Positions 63,207 to 64,000 of a stretch of 64,000 bases of DNA are shown one piece after another; positions within the stretch are counted from its first letter, which is position 1, and each line of letters begins with the position of its first letter. Below the pieces are notes generated by a model. That model worked only from the letters and a program-made list of their open reading frames with translations, had not been told where the DNA came from and searched no databases. The position numbers were made by a program, and so were the translations under genes. Origin of the DNA: Nitrospirota bacterium (GTDB lineage Bacteria; Nitrospirota; JACRHL01); NCBI GenBank assembly GCA_029858285.1, contig JAOUFN010000004.1, positions 1 through 64,000 of the forward strand. Direction: 5' to 3'.

Positions 63207-63919
63207 ACTCGGAGACCGTCACCGTTTCCCGCGAGGGGCAGGAACGGCACATCCCCCTGTCACTTCTGGAACTGCCCCAGGGCTTTTCCGACCGCGAGTT
63301 GAAGACCGCCGTGGCCGCCGTGCTGGACACCACCCCCGCCGATTTCGACCGCCACGTGGTGGAGCGCCACGGCAGCCGCATCCTGCTCACCGAGCTCACC
63401 GACGGCGGCGACCGGCTGGTGGCCGGGTTCGTGGTGTGGGCCGTCACCTTCCTGCTGGTAGGCACCATTCAGGGGGTGGTGCAGGTGATGCCCGATGTGC
63501 GCCGCTGGATTTTCTCCACCGGTGGCGCCGGGCACCTGATCGACCCCCTGGCCCACGCCCACGTCAACCTGGTGGGCGGGGTGGTGATGATGGCCATGGC
63601 CACCGCCTACTACCTGCTGCCCCGTGTGCTGCGCCGCCCCCTGCATTCGGTGCGTCTGGCGCGCTTGTCCCTGTGGGGCATGGCGGGCGGGGTGTCGTGC
63701 TGGTACCTGTCCATGGTCACCCTGGGCTACCTGGAAGGCAGCCTGATGCTGGCCGAGGGTCTCGGCTTTCACGACGCCATGGCGAGGTTCCAGCCGTGGC
63801 ACACCCTTGGCTTTGTGGTGCCCGCGTCCATCATGGGCATCGGCCACTGGCTGTTCATCGCCAACGTCTACCTGACGGTGTTCCGTCGCCAGTCCGGGCG
63901 GGCCGGGCAGGCCGGATAA
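63203..63919 (+). CDS. Haem-copper-oxidase-like protein matching only the C-terminal helices of CcoN/NorB
   Basis: A 238-residue protein. A soluble N-terminal part (about 1-68) is followed by four helices (71-92, 114-140, 152-178 and 199-226). The stretch DPLAHAHVNLVGG with His118 and His120, then ATAYYLLPR and RLARLSLWGMAGGVSCWYLSMVTLGYLEG, resembles helices 10-11 of cbb3/NOR subunit I, where H-x-H ligates the high- and low-spin haems. The eight preceding helices of a real oxidase, including those with the copper-B histidines, are absent. It thus could bind haem but not reduce oxygen by the known mechanism. The soluble domain is unassigned. ATG 63203 is chosen. Confidence 0.75.
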   Translation: MNSETVTVSREGQERHIPLSLLELPQGFSDRELKTAVAAVLDTTPADFDRHVVERHGSRILLTELTDGGDRLVAGFVVWAVTFLLVGTIQGVVQVMPDVRRWIFSTGGAGHLIDPLAHAHVNLVGGVVMMAMATAYYLLPRVLRRPLHSVRLARLSLWGMAGGVSCWYLSMVTLGYLEGSLMLAEGLGFHDAMARFQPWHTLGFVVPASIMGIGHWLFIANVYLTVFRRQSGRAGQAG

Positions 63920-63941
63920 CATCGGGGATACCCCGCAGCCA

Positions 63942-64000
63942 ATGTCCATCATCGACGACTTTACCGGGCGGCCCCAGGCCGCCCCCGATCACGAGGCGGA
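63942..64000 (+). CDS. Start of a further gene, cut by the window edge
   Basis: ATG 63942 opens a frame that reads MSIIDDFTGRPQAAPDHEA and runs off the right edge. GGGGATA lies 10-16 nt upstream. The 22-bp gap and direction indicate membership of the cytochrome operon. Too short to name. Confidence 0.5.
   Translation, partial: MSIIDDFTGRPQAAPDHEA

Noticed and set aside
63203-63919. Functional terminal oxidase subunit I
   Set aside because: Only four helices and no copper-B histidine motif; too short for CcoN or NorB.

Overview
The window is a stretch of very G+C-rich chromosome from a Gram-negative bacterium. It encodes lipoproteins, outer-membrane porin-like and periplasmic proteins, a cell-wall amidase with AMIN and LysM domains, XerD, a full 14-gene respiratory complex I and GroESL. 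Gene content fits Proteobacteria in the broad sense. A complex I whose NuoF and NuoG resemble those of hydrogenase and formate dehydrogenase systems, a ferredoxin:thioredoxin reductase and a TPR/Roadblock pair lean towards a delta-like or other deep-branching lineage. I cannot place it further from sequence alone. I see no rRNA, tRNA, CRISPR array, prophage or insertion sequence.

Layout. 1-457 has no convincing gene but holds two tandem-repeat tracts. 458-5202 is a rightward housekeeping run: TPR protein, Roadblock protein, aroQ, efp, accB, accC, thiE. 5237-12071 is mostly leftward: a GDP-mannose enzyme, a 14-repeat RCC1 lipoprotein, a hotdog protein, a TetR regulator with a clear operator, and the CCA-adding enzyme. 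12216-22250 holds a sensorless histidine kinase, the leftward pdxJ-acpS-nnrD-tsaE group, a PEGA lipoprotein, a response regulator with an apparently degenerate kinase, trmB and a MidA-like methyltransferase. 22441-26581 has a small basic protein with its own promoter and terminator, nadB, a Fis-like regulator, a ferredoxin:thioredoxin reductase catalytic protein and an ABM-fold enzyme.

26738-42652 is nuoABCDEFGHIJKLMN in canonical order behind a near-consensus sigma-70 promoter. 42690-44277 has three small genes of unknown role. 44600-46578 is groESL with a strong terminator. 46890-53236 covers envelope and processing functions: amidase, XerD, LpoA-like protein, site-2 protease.

53407-60486 looks like a nickel/cobalt acquisition locus: porin-like protein, NikK-like DUF4198 protein, CbiM fused to a NikL-like domain, CbiQ, and CbiO with a very histidine-rich tail. 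A membrane protein and an FMN-binding-domain protein follow. Two promoters in this locus share an unusual GTAGCACG plus A/T-tract motif.

The right end (61818-64000, cut by the edge) is a small redox operon. It encodes a CcoS-like membrane peptide, a membrane-anchored monohaem cytochrome c, a membrane protein, and a four-helix protein resembling only the C-terminal part of a cbb3/NOR-type oxidase subunit I. It keeps the H-x-H haem-ligand pair but lacks the helices that carry the copper ligands. Its promoter is straddled by a perfect inverted repeat. This is the best candidate for an undescribed system. A second theme is the abundance of perfect 11-20 bp tandem duplications in spacers and some coding regions.
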